A stretch of 64,000 nucleotides of DNA from Arabidopsis thaliana (lineage: Eukaryota > Streptophyta > Magnoliopsida > Brassicales > Brassicaceae). The position numbers and the translations under genes were made by a program. Where the stretch lies: assembly GCF_000001735.4 (NCBI RefSeq), contig NC_003076.8:14635835-14699834 (forward strand). Reading direction: 5' to 3'. Every line of letters begins with the position of its first letter. The stretch's first letter is position 1. This document shows, piece by piece, positions 23,532 through 35,900 of this stretch. Under the pieces are notes generated by a model. That model worked only from the letters and a program-made list of their open reading frames with translations, did not search any database and was not told where the DNA came from.

Positions 23532-24016
23532 TCTATACTATTAAGAGAGAATGATGAGCAGTAAATTTCCAAGCCACATAAGCCATTTTTTAATTTCACG
23601 TTACAGGAAAAAAAAAAGACAATTAAGGGTATAAGCGTCATTAACCATGCGTTTTCGAGCCGACCCGAGCCGCGTCCTGATTCGATCCATTTGGCAGACG
23701 CGCGGATCCTGATTCAAAAATAATGGGCCTCGATTCGGTTTCTTCTTTGGCGTTTTTATCACAGTTGGCCCATTTGCACTCTTAAAATTCATTTCTTGCT
23801 CAATATTTTGCCTCCTCTCCAAGATATTCACTGCAAAGTGAAGATATTCTGCAAATCACAACCAATTAGGGAAGATTCCTATATTCTATTGAGATAGTAT
23901 ATTTAGTTATGATTTCATATACCTAAAAATCTGGTGTCGCTCTCGGGTTTCAGAACTAAGTCCTAACCGTATAAATACACAAGCAATCTCATCAATTCTA
24001 AAGCATCACATAATCA
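23532..24016 (+). promoter_or_regulatory. Helitron 5' terminus and leader
   Basis: TC-initiated terminus followed by about 480 bp with no good ORF, leading to the ATG of the RPA1-like gene. Probably holds the promoter of that gene. Confidence 0.4.
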
Positions 24017-26574
24017 ATGACTTTACCTTTAGGTTTAACGTATCTTAGTGATGTCAAGCCTTTCAAAACGAATTGGTGTGTCCGAGTCAAGATCCTTCAT
24101 CTGTGGAGGCAAACCAAAGATGCATCAAGAGAAACGTTAGATGTCATTATATGTGATGAAAATGTATGATAGAATGCTATTGATTAAATATATGAATCTA
24201 TATATATTTCGGTTTGAAACATTTAACATGTTCTTATGTGTTTTTGTTTATTTGGTTTTGATATAGGGATCTAAGATGCATATCACCATTAGAAAGCATT
24301 ATATTGGCAAGTTTCACAGGTCAATAAAGGTCGGTGATTGGAAGATCATTGATAACTTCACTTTGAGTCCTTTGACTGGCAAGTACAAGATATCGAGTTT
24401 GACCTATCGAATGGCCTTTAACCATAACACAGATGTGATTAAATGTGATCCTGTATCGGATAGTGTTTTTCTTGATCTAGCAGATTTTGAAGGGGTTAAG
24501 ACCGAGAGTTATGATGAGAATGTTCTAATTGGTACGTATTTTCTAAATTCCCTATCATTCTTTTAACTCAAACAAACAAGTGTTATGGATTTTAATATTA
24601 ACAGAGTATCCTTTACAATGGCAGACATATTAGGTCAAGTGGTCAGAGTGGGAAAAGTGGATGAGATTATGGCTCAAAACAAACCAAACAAAAAACTAGA
24701 GTTTCAAATAAGAGATGCCAGGCAAGTCTTCTCAATTATTTTCATATAATTTTTGATTCATAAGAACTATATTTTCAAACAAGTAATATTGAAATCGTTT
24801 GTTACTATATTGAAGCAATGAACGTTTGCCTTGTACTTTGTGGGGTGTGTTTGCTGAGAAAGTATTTAGTGCTTTAAAAAGTATAAAGCATGATGAGAAG
24901 ACAGTGGTTCTGATACGCTATGCTAAAATCAATAATTTTAAAGGTAATCAGTCATTGCTGTTCTGTTAAAATGTCTAAAGTATAAATAATGGATGTATAT
25001 GTGCATGTCTTAGTTAACATATATTGTCTAATTCTGTTAACTAGGTGAGATTAGTATTACAAGTGCTTTTGATGTTTCGGAAGTCATAATCAATCCAGTT
25101 CATGTTCCGGAGGTTGAACTGTTCGTGAAATCGTAAGTGCAAAATATATTTTGACCTTCTTTGTTTTGTTTAAATTCACAAACATGTTAACCAGACAAAT
25201 GCTTATTTGCAGACTCCCAAGTGATGGTCTTGCTCTCACTATTCAAGATAATTATGTGAATCGTGACTTAATTAAGGTGAAATAAGATAATTTTTTTGAT
25301 TATCCTGCCAAAACGATTGTTGATTTACTTCATGGGAGAGACGTAAGTATATTTCCACTAATTCCTAAATTACTGTGTTTAGTTTAAGTACCTATAATTG
25401 TGATTGTATTGTAAATCAGGTTGGGCAATGGAGAATACTTGGTTCCATTTTTGCCATTGATACCGATTGGGGATGGTTCTATTTTGGATGTCCTAAATGT
25501 AACAGAAAAACTGAGCTGGTTAAAGAATCAACCAGCACTGGTAAGATGGTCAAGACACCTATGAAACCTAAGTTCTGGTGTGACAAATGTCAAGAGAGCA
25601 TCACTAATGTGGAGGCAAGGTAATAATGTTTTCTATTACTCTTTTATCTTGTACAATATAACAAAATTGTTTCTATTGGTATACAGAAAATATAAAGGTT
25701 TATAAGTGTATATTAATTATATATGTACAATACATTTTACTCCAGGTACAAGCTTCATGTTCGTGTAATGGACCAGACAGCTGAAATTAAACTCATGGTG
25801 TTTGAAAATAATGCAACCAAGCTTATTGGGAAATCTTCAGAAGAGTTAGTAGATGGACAATATGAAGAGGTATTAAATATATACTGTCATTCAAGTATTA
25901 GCTATATGTCTATGGTAGAATGAAGAGTACTAATGTGAGACATGTCTATAGATTAAGGATCCTACGATCATATCTGATGTCATCACAAATTTGTGTGGAA
26001 AGACATTTCATTTTCTGGTCAGTGTTGAGAAAGCCAATATTTATGGTGGTAAAGATATTTACAAAGTTACAAAGGTGCATTTTGGAACAGACATAGCCAA
26101 AGAAGAATCAGGTTTGCTTGAAGACACTCAGTATGATCCATCAACAATTGGGTCTGAGGAACAGGTATGATCATATTCACCTTAATACAATTTGTTATGC
26201 TTATTAAGTGTTTTGTACTCATAGACCAAATTATATTTCTCAATTTTGTGAGTTAGGGTCAATTGATGTTAATTAATAGCAGCGAAAACTGTTCTGATGC
26301 TACAAATAATGAACTGTCTACTCCTTCATCTAAGCGTGGTTCAGCTGAGTTGTCTGATATGGCTGATCAATCGAGTACTACTAAGAAGTTATGCTCTAGG
26401 GTTAACTCAGAAAATGGAGATGATGAGATTGGAACCAATGTGATAATAGAAAATGCTGATGAGGTTAAAGTTATTTCAGATGATGCTGGAAGTCTACTGA
26501 TAGAAGGAGTAGTTAAAGAGATTGAGCCCCAAACCTCAAAAGCTAAAGGATCAACCAAAGTGAAGACAGAATGA
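24017..26574 (+). pseudogene. RPA1-like (replication protein A large subunit) gene, one nonsense codon
   Basis: Ten exons can be traced from ATG 24017 (MTLPLGLTYLSDVKPFKTNW) to TGA 26574. Exons 1-2 form the first OB fold (DUF223/RPA1 N-type). Exons 3-6 form the second (DILGQVVRVGKVDEI, LPCTLWGVFAEKVF, ISITSAFDVSEVIINP). Exon 7 holds the C-terminal RPA zinc ribbon, FGCPKCNRKTELV and later FWCDKCQESI. Exon 10 is an acidic tail with TPSSKRGSAELSD. Intron 3 appears to use a GC donor (CAG|GCAAGT). An in-frame TAA at 25283-25285 in exon 6, after NRDLIKVK, is the only break I found. RPA coats single-stranded DNA, and in Helitrons such genes are thought to assist rolling-circle transposition. It is the first gene of the Helitron cassette. 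Confidence 0.82.
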
Positions 26575-27194
26575 TACAAGGAATAAAATTAGTTATATGT
26601 TTTCACAGTTTTTTTTTGGTTTTGGATTTAATAAAAGTCAGATTTTTCTGACTTCGTTTATGTTTTTCAATAAGTATTAAGAACATTTTCAATTGGTGTG
26701 CTGCTTTATACATTTACATGTATTGCTATTTGTTTTGAGAGATTTTATTTCTGGTTTTCACTATCTTTGTTCTACTATATATTTATACTCTTTATCCTAA
26801 CTCTATTTTCTTATTGAATAGCAAAGAACTGGTTTCGAAATTATACTGAAACAGATGAAAACATCAAAAGATCTTTGGAATTTTATAGTTAATATACTTG
26901 CATGGTATATTAAATAATTTTTGAAAAGTAAGATGTGATATATCAGAAATATAATTGGTATATCTGAATTTTTAAAAATAAACCAAATCAATGGATCTTG
27001 AAACCCTCAAAAGAAGCTGTCTAAATTCAAAAAAGTAATCATTCATTGGCGAAAATTTGAAATTCATTTCTGATATAATTATTTTCGAAAAAATAAGAAG
27101 TTACGTTTATTGGAAAGATCAATAGATTCTCTCCTTATCTCATTCATCTTCCACACAAGAAATAACAGTAGAGAAGAAAACTAGTTTTTCTTCA

Positions 27195-28465
27195 ATGTCA
27201 AACTTCAAGAACTTCTCTGATTTGCGTCCTAAAAAAACAAAATGGTTTGTCTTTGTTAAGCTACTGAGGTTGTGGAATTGGCCTCCTAATTACTTCGGGG
27301 AAGAACCTACTATGATTTTAGTTGATGAAAAGGTATGAAACTTCTATTTACAGTTTTGATTTCTATAATTGTTGTTATTTACCGGATCTCTTGAATATAA
27401 ACATCCATGAAAGATTTGATGAGATTTTATATATGATCTCAGGGACATCGATTCGATGCATTGTCTCCTCTACATGCATACAAAGAAGAAATGATTTCTA
27501 CACTAAGAGAAGGACAATGATATCTACTCTCAAACTTTGAAGTGGTTGTAGCTAACACTAATGAAAGATTCTCTTCTCATGTGTTCCAAATTAAGTTTTT
27601 ACGAAAGACTACAATGGAACATGTTGCTCCTAAGATAAGATGTCATTTCATTGAGTGTTTTGATTTCTATCGGATCAAGAATTCAGCTCCTAGTTGTTGG
27701 TGAGTATTTTAGTAGTTATTTTCCAGATTTTAGAGTAGAGAATTTGGCTTACAGATATAAAATTTAAACTTGAATCTTTGTTATTATCAATTTACAGATG
27801 CAATGGGAGTCATCGAATCAGTATCTCCCATTGGGAAGATACCTTTGGTTGTTAGAGAGTGGGAAAGTGACTTTGCATCGAGATACCTTACTTTCACAAT
27901 TAAAGATACTCTGTAAGTTTTTATACTTTCTATACTATTAACAGAGATAGTTAGGACTTTTGGAATATTTACTGAGTTCACTTCATATTATAGGCACCAA
28001 TACATGAAATGTGTTGCTGTAGGAAGTTCTTGTGAAGAGTTTGAAAGAAAATGGTATAAGAAAATAAGTGATCCTAATTTTAAGATGGAGCCTGTGATGA
28101 TTATTCTGCATTTTTGGAAAATTTTAGAGTTTCAAGGTTAGTTTCTTATTACTTCTTAGTCTGATTTTTCTCGAGATCATGACATTTATGATTTTCAAAT
28201 TCGTGTGATTGTTTAACAGGAAATCCATGCTTGATAAATGTTTATGGTTGTTCAAAGGTTCACATTGATCCAAATTTCCGAGGAATCAACAAGAACAACT
28301 ATCTGTAATCTACAGCCTTATTCTTAAGCATCGTTTATTCCATATGTATTATATATAGATATTAACTTTGTTTGTTTTTGGTATCTGTTTCGTAGGCTTA
28401 ACTTTACAGGATCAGATGATGAAGATGATGACATTTTCATGGAGAGTGTGGAGTCCAATTTCTAA
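27195..28465 (+). pseudogene. DUF223/RPA-like OB-fold gene, copy 1, one nonsense codon
   Basis: Six exons, starting MSNFKNFSDLRPKKTKWFVF and ending DDEDDDIFMESVESNF. Conserved blocks shared with the next two genes are GVIESVSPIGK, RYLTFTIKDTL, CVAVGSSCEEFE, MEPVMIILHFWKILEFQG and a final GCSKVHIDPNFR. The fold type is that of Arabidopsis nucleic-acid-binding OB-fold proteins annotated as replication factor A-like. In exon 2 a TGA at 27518-27520 falls after LREGQ, where a Trp codon would fit, so the copy is probably inactive. Intron positions match copies 2 and 3, which indicates tandem duplication inside the Helitron. Role inferred: ssDNA binding. Confidence 0.72.
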
Positions 28466-29101
28466 GTTATCGATTTACAATTTGAATTATGAGAAAACAA
28501 TTGTGCTATGCTTTATGAACTATGTTTATTTTCTTCTATTATAAGTTTTATTTCCTGTGACTACTTTATATTATTTTGCTTATGTTTGCTTATGTTTACC
28601 AACTTCTAGCATGAAATGGATTACAACCCATGATAACTAAAATGACAAGAGTAAAAGAAGAATCATATTACCTTAATGCAGTTTGCTATCTTCTCCGACT
28701 TCAAATTCCTAAAATTATAGTAAGACAACAATGTTAGTATATTTACTAAATTGTTTAGATTAAATACTGAATAATTCGTTTGGGATCTAAAACATAAGCA
28801 ACCATTATTTATATGTCTACTGAATCCAAATATTTTATCATCATTATCTACTTAACATATCAGCAATCATTAGCAAAGAGACATTTCTATTTTTTTGATT
28901 GGCTACAGAATCGGTTAGCAAATAATTATATATTGACTAAAGGATTTGAACGGTTATATTATATGGAAACCTTTCATATAGATTCACTGAATCGTTTCAA
29001 CTTTTCTCTCCATTCAATATATATATATAAGACAAAGATTAGGTTAACTTCAGTCAATCTATCCTCTCTCTGAAATCTGTATCAAACCATTCAAACTTCC
29101 A

Positions 29102-30383
29102 ATGGCCGACACAAACTATATCCGTGACTTAAGTTTACACAGGAACAATCATGTCCTATACGTGAAAATCTTAAGCATCTGGGACAATCAGTCTATGATC
29201 TTTGGAACTCCTACTACCATGATCCTCTATGATGTGAAGGTTTGTGCGTAAACAATCTTTTTGGTTTCTTATTTTGGTTTTTGGTTTCTATTATAGTAAA
29301 AAGAATTTTATATGTTTGTCTTTTTATTCAGGGAACCAGAATCGACACTAGAGTACCTTGGGGGGATTATTTGAACAATTTCAAGCCTAGCCTATTTGAA
29401 GGAAAGTGGTATTACATTGCTGACTTCCGATTGAAGAGAGCAACTTCAATACCTAAGTACTCATCATTTAATTATGAAATCGAGTTTATGTGGCACACAA
29501 AAATGTGGCCTGTAAGTGATAGATCTGATGAAAGTTCTCTCCAATTCATCCATGCTGATGAAATTGAATCTGAATCTGAGGATTATGTAACTGGTAGTCT
29601 AAGACTTATTTATATAGTTTATGCTTTCTTGCAATTGTATTTCCTTTGTACTAAGATTTATAAGTATCTGTTTGCTCTGCTGTTATTGTTAGATGCTATT
29701 GGAGTCATATCAAGTGTCTCAACTGAGGCGAGGTTTCCATATGTCTGTCGTGAAGGGGAAACAGACTATGAGGCCAGATATGTGACATTTACCATCAGAG
29801 ATAATCTGTAAGTTAACAAGTAATATGTATATTGATATTAAAATTCGTTAGTAACAGACATATATTTGTATTATGGTAAATTTGTATTTTGGTTGGTTGT
29901 AGTGATAGGATCATAACATGTGTTGCTAGAGGGAGTGCGTGTGAGTCGTTTCTGACAAAGTTTTATCGACTTATTGGTATGAAAACTTATAACTACGAGC
30001 CAATCACTACAGTCCTCCGGTTCTTTAGAGCCTCTAATTTTAAAGGTTAGTGAAAATTCGTGAATATGTTAGTCACATTCCTTTATGATGTGAGACGCTG
30101 TGACCTATAACTAATCACCAGAATTCTTTACAAATGTTCTAGGATCTAAGGCCTTAATCAGTGAGCATGGGTGTTCAAGGATCTTCATTGAAGAATCTTT
30201 TCCAGACTTTGATGTAACTGTATACATGTATGTGAAAGACATTAGATAAATTGTTTTTGTTAATTAGATACTAACTATTCAAGTCAAAATGACATCTTTT
30301 TATATTTTTGTTACAGCAATTGGTTTGCATGTGAAGATGATGGGTCTGTTGAAGGGAAGATTGAGTATTTTGTTGAGAACTAA
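29102..30383 (+). CDS. DUF223/RPA-like OB-fold gene, copy 2, apparently intact
   Basis: Six exons: MADTNYIRDLSLHRNNHVLY (29102 to about 29239), a second exon GTRIDTRVPWGDYLNNFKPS to EDYVT, a third with AIGVISSVSTEARFPYVCRE and RYVTFTIRDNL, a fourth with CVARGSACESFLTKFYRLIG and EPITTVLRFFRA, a fifth with EHGCSRIFIEESFPDF, and a last exon ending VEGKIEYFVEN at 30383. All junctions are GT-AG and no stop interrupts the joined frame. The layout is the same as its neighbours on both sides. The product would be a small OB-fold nucleic-acid-binding protein. It is the best preserved of the three. Expression and function are unknown. Confidence 0.7.
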
Positions 30384-31319
30384 TCCAAGAGTCAGATTCA
30401 TCTTCCCAATGATTTGTAGAAGCAATTTACATTGCTGTTAAAAATCAAACTTATTATTTCTAAGTTGATTTTGGTTTTATCTGATGAACTATGGTTGGAA
30501 TGTTTGTTTGAATTATCATACATTGTGTTCTTTTTTTATTTTATGGTTTCAGTTTCCAGTTATCCTATTTTATGTTGCAATTTACATGTTTATTTTCACT
30601 ATGTTTTGTATTTTCTTTAAGCATGTAAGACTCATAAGCGTTTAAGTTTCAAATTTCTGTTAAAAATATTAAATTTCCGGTTATTTTATTTTGGTTATAA
30701 CTTAGTTCATATTTACAGAGCATTTTCTTATATAATCTAAGAGTTATTAGTATCTAACCTTAGATGGAAATGATGAGTTCCACTCTTTAGCTCTTCTTCT
30801 GTAAAAAAGGAAAAATATGTTAATAAATTAGTAAATTTAATTCAAGTTCTATTACATAAAAATTAAAATTACAATACATTGAAACCTCCAATACAAGACA
30901 AAATTCAAATTACCTATATAGTTTCAATATGTATATACTCTTTCCATAATAATATATGATATCTTAACTAAAATATTCTTAGAATATACTCTCTAATATA
31001 TTAAGTTCGTATAAATAACAAACTTGGCGATTACACTTAAAAATAGATATTTTAAAATATTATTAATATTTAATCAATATATAACGTTTCAGTTTCTCGA
31101 TTCTTGGATGTTAAAGAACTGTTTTCTCAATGATTGCAACTCTTCCTCTAATATAAACTAGCCAATTCCAACTTTGTGTTTACAGTTTGATTTTAGTTTT
31201 TTTTGAGTCTTCCTCTAAAATAAACTAGCACGGCTTATCAATCTCAATGGAGATGATGAACCTTTTATCTGACATAGGAAACCCTAATTTATAATTTTGT
31301 AATTTTTATGTAGTATAAT

Positions 31320-32416
31320 CGAATTGATGCAACTATTCAAGAAGGCATCATTCAGTGGAACTACAAGGATGTACTCAAAGAGGGTTTTTGGTATTACATG
31401 TCCGACTTTCAAGTTGTGGTTAATACCATGCCTGTTAGATACTCATTCTGTTCAAAACAGATCAAGTTTCTGAGAGGAACAAACATGTGGCCTGTTCCTT
31501 CTCTTTCAACAAGTAGATTTTTTGAGTTTGTGGCTCCGATTGATGTTAAGAATGCTGCACCGCAAGATATGGATTTTCTATTTGGTAATCTCTTATTTTC
31601 TATTTGATATCATTTATTACACTGTTTTCTATAACTTATTAGAAACCCTTACATTTCGAAAGTATATCATTTTAGACAATATAGTTTGTGTCTAATAGCG
31701 ACACTAGTGTGTAACATTTATCTGAACTTACACTATATTTGTTGTATCAGATGCAGTAAGTATTATTATAAGGGTTTCTAACAGTAGGAGATTCCCATTT
31801 GTCTGTCGTCAAAGAGAGACATATTATCAAACAAGATATGTGAAATTCACGATTGCGGACAACATGTAAATCTTTTCTTAAGGAACAATATTGTAGTCTA
31901 TTTCTACTCTTAGAAGATAATCATTAATAATGTCGTTAGTGATGATATTGAGTTTTCTTTCTAGGGAAAAAAAGATAAGGTGTATTGCTGTTGGACAGAT
32001 GTGTGAGTGGTTTGTGAACCACTGGTCAAAGAGAATCAGTTTGATTACTTACAATTATGAACCAATTGTCGCTGTTCTCCAAAACTGGAGAATCACAAAT
32101 TATCATGGTCATTACTTTGAATTTGACTTCTAAATAATACTAAAGATTATGTCTTCATTATAATCTTAACATGTTTTTTTAATTTTACAGGTAAGAATGT
32201 TCTCCACAGTGAGTTTGGCTTTTCAAAGCTATACATCAATCCTAAATCTAAAGAAATTGATATTCCAAATTACCTGTAAGTATCTATATTTTGGCTTTTT
32301 AGAAACTTTAATTGTTAACATTACTAATTCCCAAGATGATTTTGAAATGTAGCCATGGATACATGATTGAAGATGATGAGGACGATATAATGATGGAGGT
32401 CGTTGAGAAGAACTAA
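31320..32416 (+). pseudogene. DUF223/RPA-like OB-fold gene, copy 3, first exon missing or unrecognisable
   Basis: Five exons corresponding to exons 2-6 of its neighbours are present: DATIQEGIIQWNYKDVLKEG to MDFLFG, VSIIIRVSNSRRFPFVCRQ with RYVKFTIADNM, IRCIAVGQMCEWFVNHW with EPIVAVLQNWRITNYHG, SEFGFSKLYINPKSKEID, and a C-terminus ending EDDIMMEVVEKN. I could not find a convincing equivalent of exon 1 in the 900 bp upstream. A short MEMMNLLSDI-like start near 31246 lacks homology and a clean splice. The coding exons themselves have no stops, so a shorter protein starting at an internal Met remains possible. It is divergent from copies 1 and 2 but shares their intron positions. Confidence 0.62.
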
Positions 32417-32988
32417 AGCTATGATGAAGTGTATGTTTGGTTTTTTTTTTTATAAAGTTAAACTCTGTTCTTTTTGTTTCTTTCTTTCTCTCTTAATTTT
32501 TTGATTCTATTATATTTTGTAATGGTTTAAGAATGTTTTATTTTATGAATCTTAATCTATGTGAAAAACAAAACGTTGATAACTTAGTTCTTATAAAAAA
32601 AACAAGAATTTACCTTAAAATAAGTAGTCATTGGGTTATAGACTTGAGAGAATTCATACCAAGAAAGACTCTCCCAATCTCAATTATTTCCTTTAGTGCT
32701 CGAGTTCTGTAAAAAAAAAAAAAAGATCTTCATAGATTAGAAAATTTAGATAAAGTTCTCTTTAAGAAAACAAAATAACAAAGTTTATAAACTGTTTCCA
32801 TATAAATAGGTGATATCTTAATCAGTTTAGTTAAATAACATAAAAGCAAATATTCTGTCAATCTTTTCTGGCCGGAGAACAAAGAAAAGAGCACATAACT
32901 AGGTTAACATATTATAGAAAAGTTATTTCTCATAAGGTTTTGAGTGTTTAGCTATCACGTTTTCACTGGTATCTTTTCTTTGTTCTCC

Positions 32989-35900
32989 ATGTCTAAAAGG
33001 AAAAAAATTCTTGAAACTCAATTTTCAGATTTGTCTAATGTTATTCAAAACACAACTAATAAGCAGTTTAGACATGAAGAAACTTCTGAAAATACACCCC
33101 CGTCATTCAATGGACCAAGTGTGAAGAATTCAGTGCCAGTTAGTTCTGTTTTTAATAGGGTTCTAAGTGATATTACAAATCAAAGAGTTCATACACCAAG
33201 CATTAGCCAAACGCTGGCACTTTGGAGTCATGTTTAACATCAAAAACAAGTTAAGTTTACTGATCAATCTATATTATATATTTAAGCTTTATAGGTTTTC
33301 CTATATAACATAACTACATTTAACAAGATTTATTTATGAAATGTTAACAATGCCAGCAGGAATCGATCTTTCAAGTCCTATTCAATCATATCGAAGGCAT
33401 TTAACATATGATGATAATCTACCTTCAGATGCAAAATGATTCTCAGTATCCGTTTAGTAAGTCATGGTTTACAACTTGGTGAGTCTCATGTTGTTTAATA
33501 CTATCTAACATTTTGTTATATTCAGGAAATCATAGACCAAATTCCAACCTAAGTTCTTCATTCACAACAACTAATTTGGAACAAGGAGAGACATCAAACC
33601 CGTCTAAAGATAAAAGATTGTTTAGAAACTTTACCAATGACATTCCAATTAAGATAAATGACATCACACATTGTAGACGAGGAGACAGAACCGATGATCC
33701 CATTCTTCCTGAATTTCTGCAATCAGGAAATCAAATGAATTTAAGAGAATGTGACAGTAATGGAGAAACATATGGTAAATATTAAGCATAACTATAATGA
33801 TTTCCTTATTCTTCACTGTTAAAATAAACTATAGTATGTGATGTATAATGAACTTTTCTTATTTTATAGGTTCAGAGTCTGATATATATGATGATCTTGA
33901 AAATGGTTTTCAAGATGAAGTTGATTATGATTCATATACCAACTACAAACAAAAAGGTGTTAAGATTACTGAACTGGTTAAAAAAAATTATGAGTTTTTG
34001 GATGATCTTGAGAAGAGTTTGCTTGCCACTTTCGGCCTGGGATGTCGTACCTCTAATGAAAATATAGAGGAACATTCTTACGGTGTGTTATATTCAATAA
34101 ACTTTGTAAATGAATTACAATAAACTTTTTGCAAATGCTAAATCAAGGTTGTAACAAATCTACAAGCTCTAATGACATCTATGTTTCACAGGAAAAGAAC
34201 ATGAAGACTTTGAGCGTCAATTTAATATGAATTCAAGAAAAAACAAAACAGGTATGAATATATATTAGTACTCTGTGTATCCTCTATATTTAACATTTTA
34301 TGATTTCAAATGCAGTATACATTGATCATGGTGATCCTATTTACGCATGTGAATATTGTGGAGCTATAATGTGGCATGGTGAGCGTATTGAAAAGACAGT
34401 CAAGAATAAGAAGTCCAAGTTTACATCATGTTGTTTGCAAGGTCAAGTGAAGTTACCTTTTCTTAAAAATTCACCAGAATTACTTTATGCATTGCCAACC
34501 AATGACGATGAAATCAGTAGACATTTTAGAGAAAATATCAGGGCTTACAATATGATATTTTATTTTACATCACTTGGTGGTGATACAGAAAATAGTGTTA
34601 GAGCCAGTGGTGGTCCTCAAATGTTCCAGATTCACAGAGAGAATTACCATAGGATAGGGAGTTTGAAACCAGACAATGATATACCTCCAAAGTTCATGCA
34701 GTTATATATTGTAGACACAGAGAATGAAGTTGATAACAGATCGGAAGCACTCAGGTGAGTCCATTCCTTATAGTGTTACTAATGTTTTTGTATATGACAT
34801 TGATGTTGTTTTAATATTGGTTACTGTTCTAAATTTGACTTATTTGATTCTTAACAGTAATGGTGTTAATGCTGACAAGTATAAAAAGAAAGAGTTGAGA
34901 AAGGAAATTATTGATGCTGTGATCAAATTGCTAAATAGTATCAACCCTTATGTATCACACTTACGGACTGCTAGGGACAGGTTCAATGCTAATCCAGAAG
35001 AGACTTTGCATATGAGAATAGTTAGTAAACGGGAAAAGGATGGCAGGGTGTATAATGTACCAACGACATCAGAGGTAGCCATGTTGATTCCAGGAGATTT
35101 CACTATAGATATGCCAAGCAGAGATATAGTAGTGCAAGAGAAATCAGGGAAACTACAAAGAATTAGTGAAATTCTTCCGTGTTATCTTCCTTTACAATAT
35201 CCTCTTTTGTTCCCTTATGGTGAAGATGGATTCAGAATAGGCATTGAGAAACATCAAACAGGGTCTGGTAAAAAAACGAAGAACAAGTGCATATCTATAA
35301 GGCAATGGTTTGCCTTCAGAATTCACAAAAGAAAACATGAGAAGCATATTTTACTTAGGTCGAGAAGGCTATGGCAGCAATTCTTGGTGGATTCTTATAC
35401 AGCAATAGAATCTAACTGGCTTGGTTACATCAAACTTAACCAGACTAGTTTGAGGGCATATAATTACAATTCTGTGCAAAAGGCTTCAGAGGAAGGAAAG
35501 AGTGATTTGAAAGATCAAGGATTAGCATGTTATTTGCCAGCTACTTTTACAGGTGGTCCTAGATATATGAGGAACATGTATTTGGATGCGATGGCATTGT
35601 GTAAACATTTTGGGTTTCCAGATTATTTTATCACATTCACGTGCAATCCAAAGTGGCCAGAGCTGATTAGGTTTTGTGGTGAGCGAAACTTGAGAGCTGA
35701 TGATAGACCTGAGATTATATGCAAGATCTTAAAAATGAAACTTGATTCTCTGATGCTTGATTTAACTAAAAAAAAACCTATTAGGGAAGACAAGTACATG
35801 TAAGAAGTTTTTAATTCGTTTCATTTACTCTTATATTATTTCTATTATTATTTTTGATAACTATAATAATCATTATGTTTTCTGTGTAATTGCAGCTATG

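Noticed and set aside
28813..29073. 86-aa ORF between OB-fold genes of the Helitron
   Set aside because: AT-rich, no family pattern, and no splice partner with the flanking genes.
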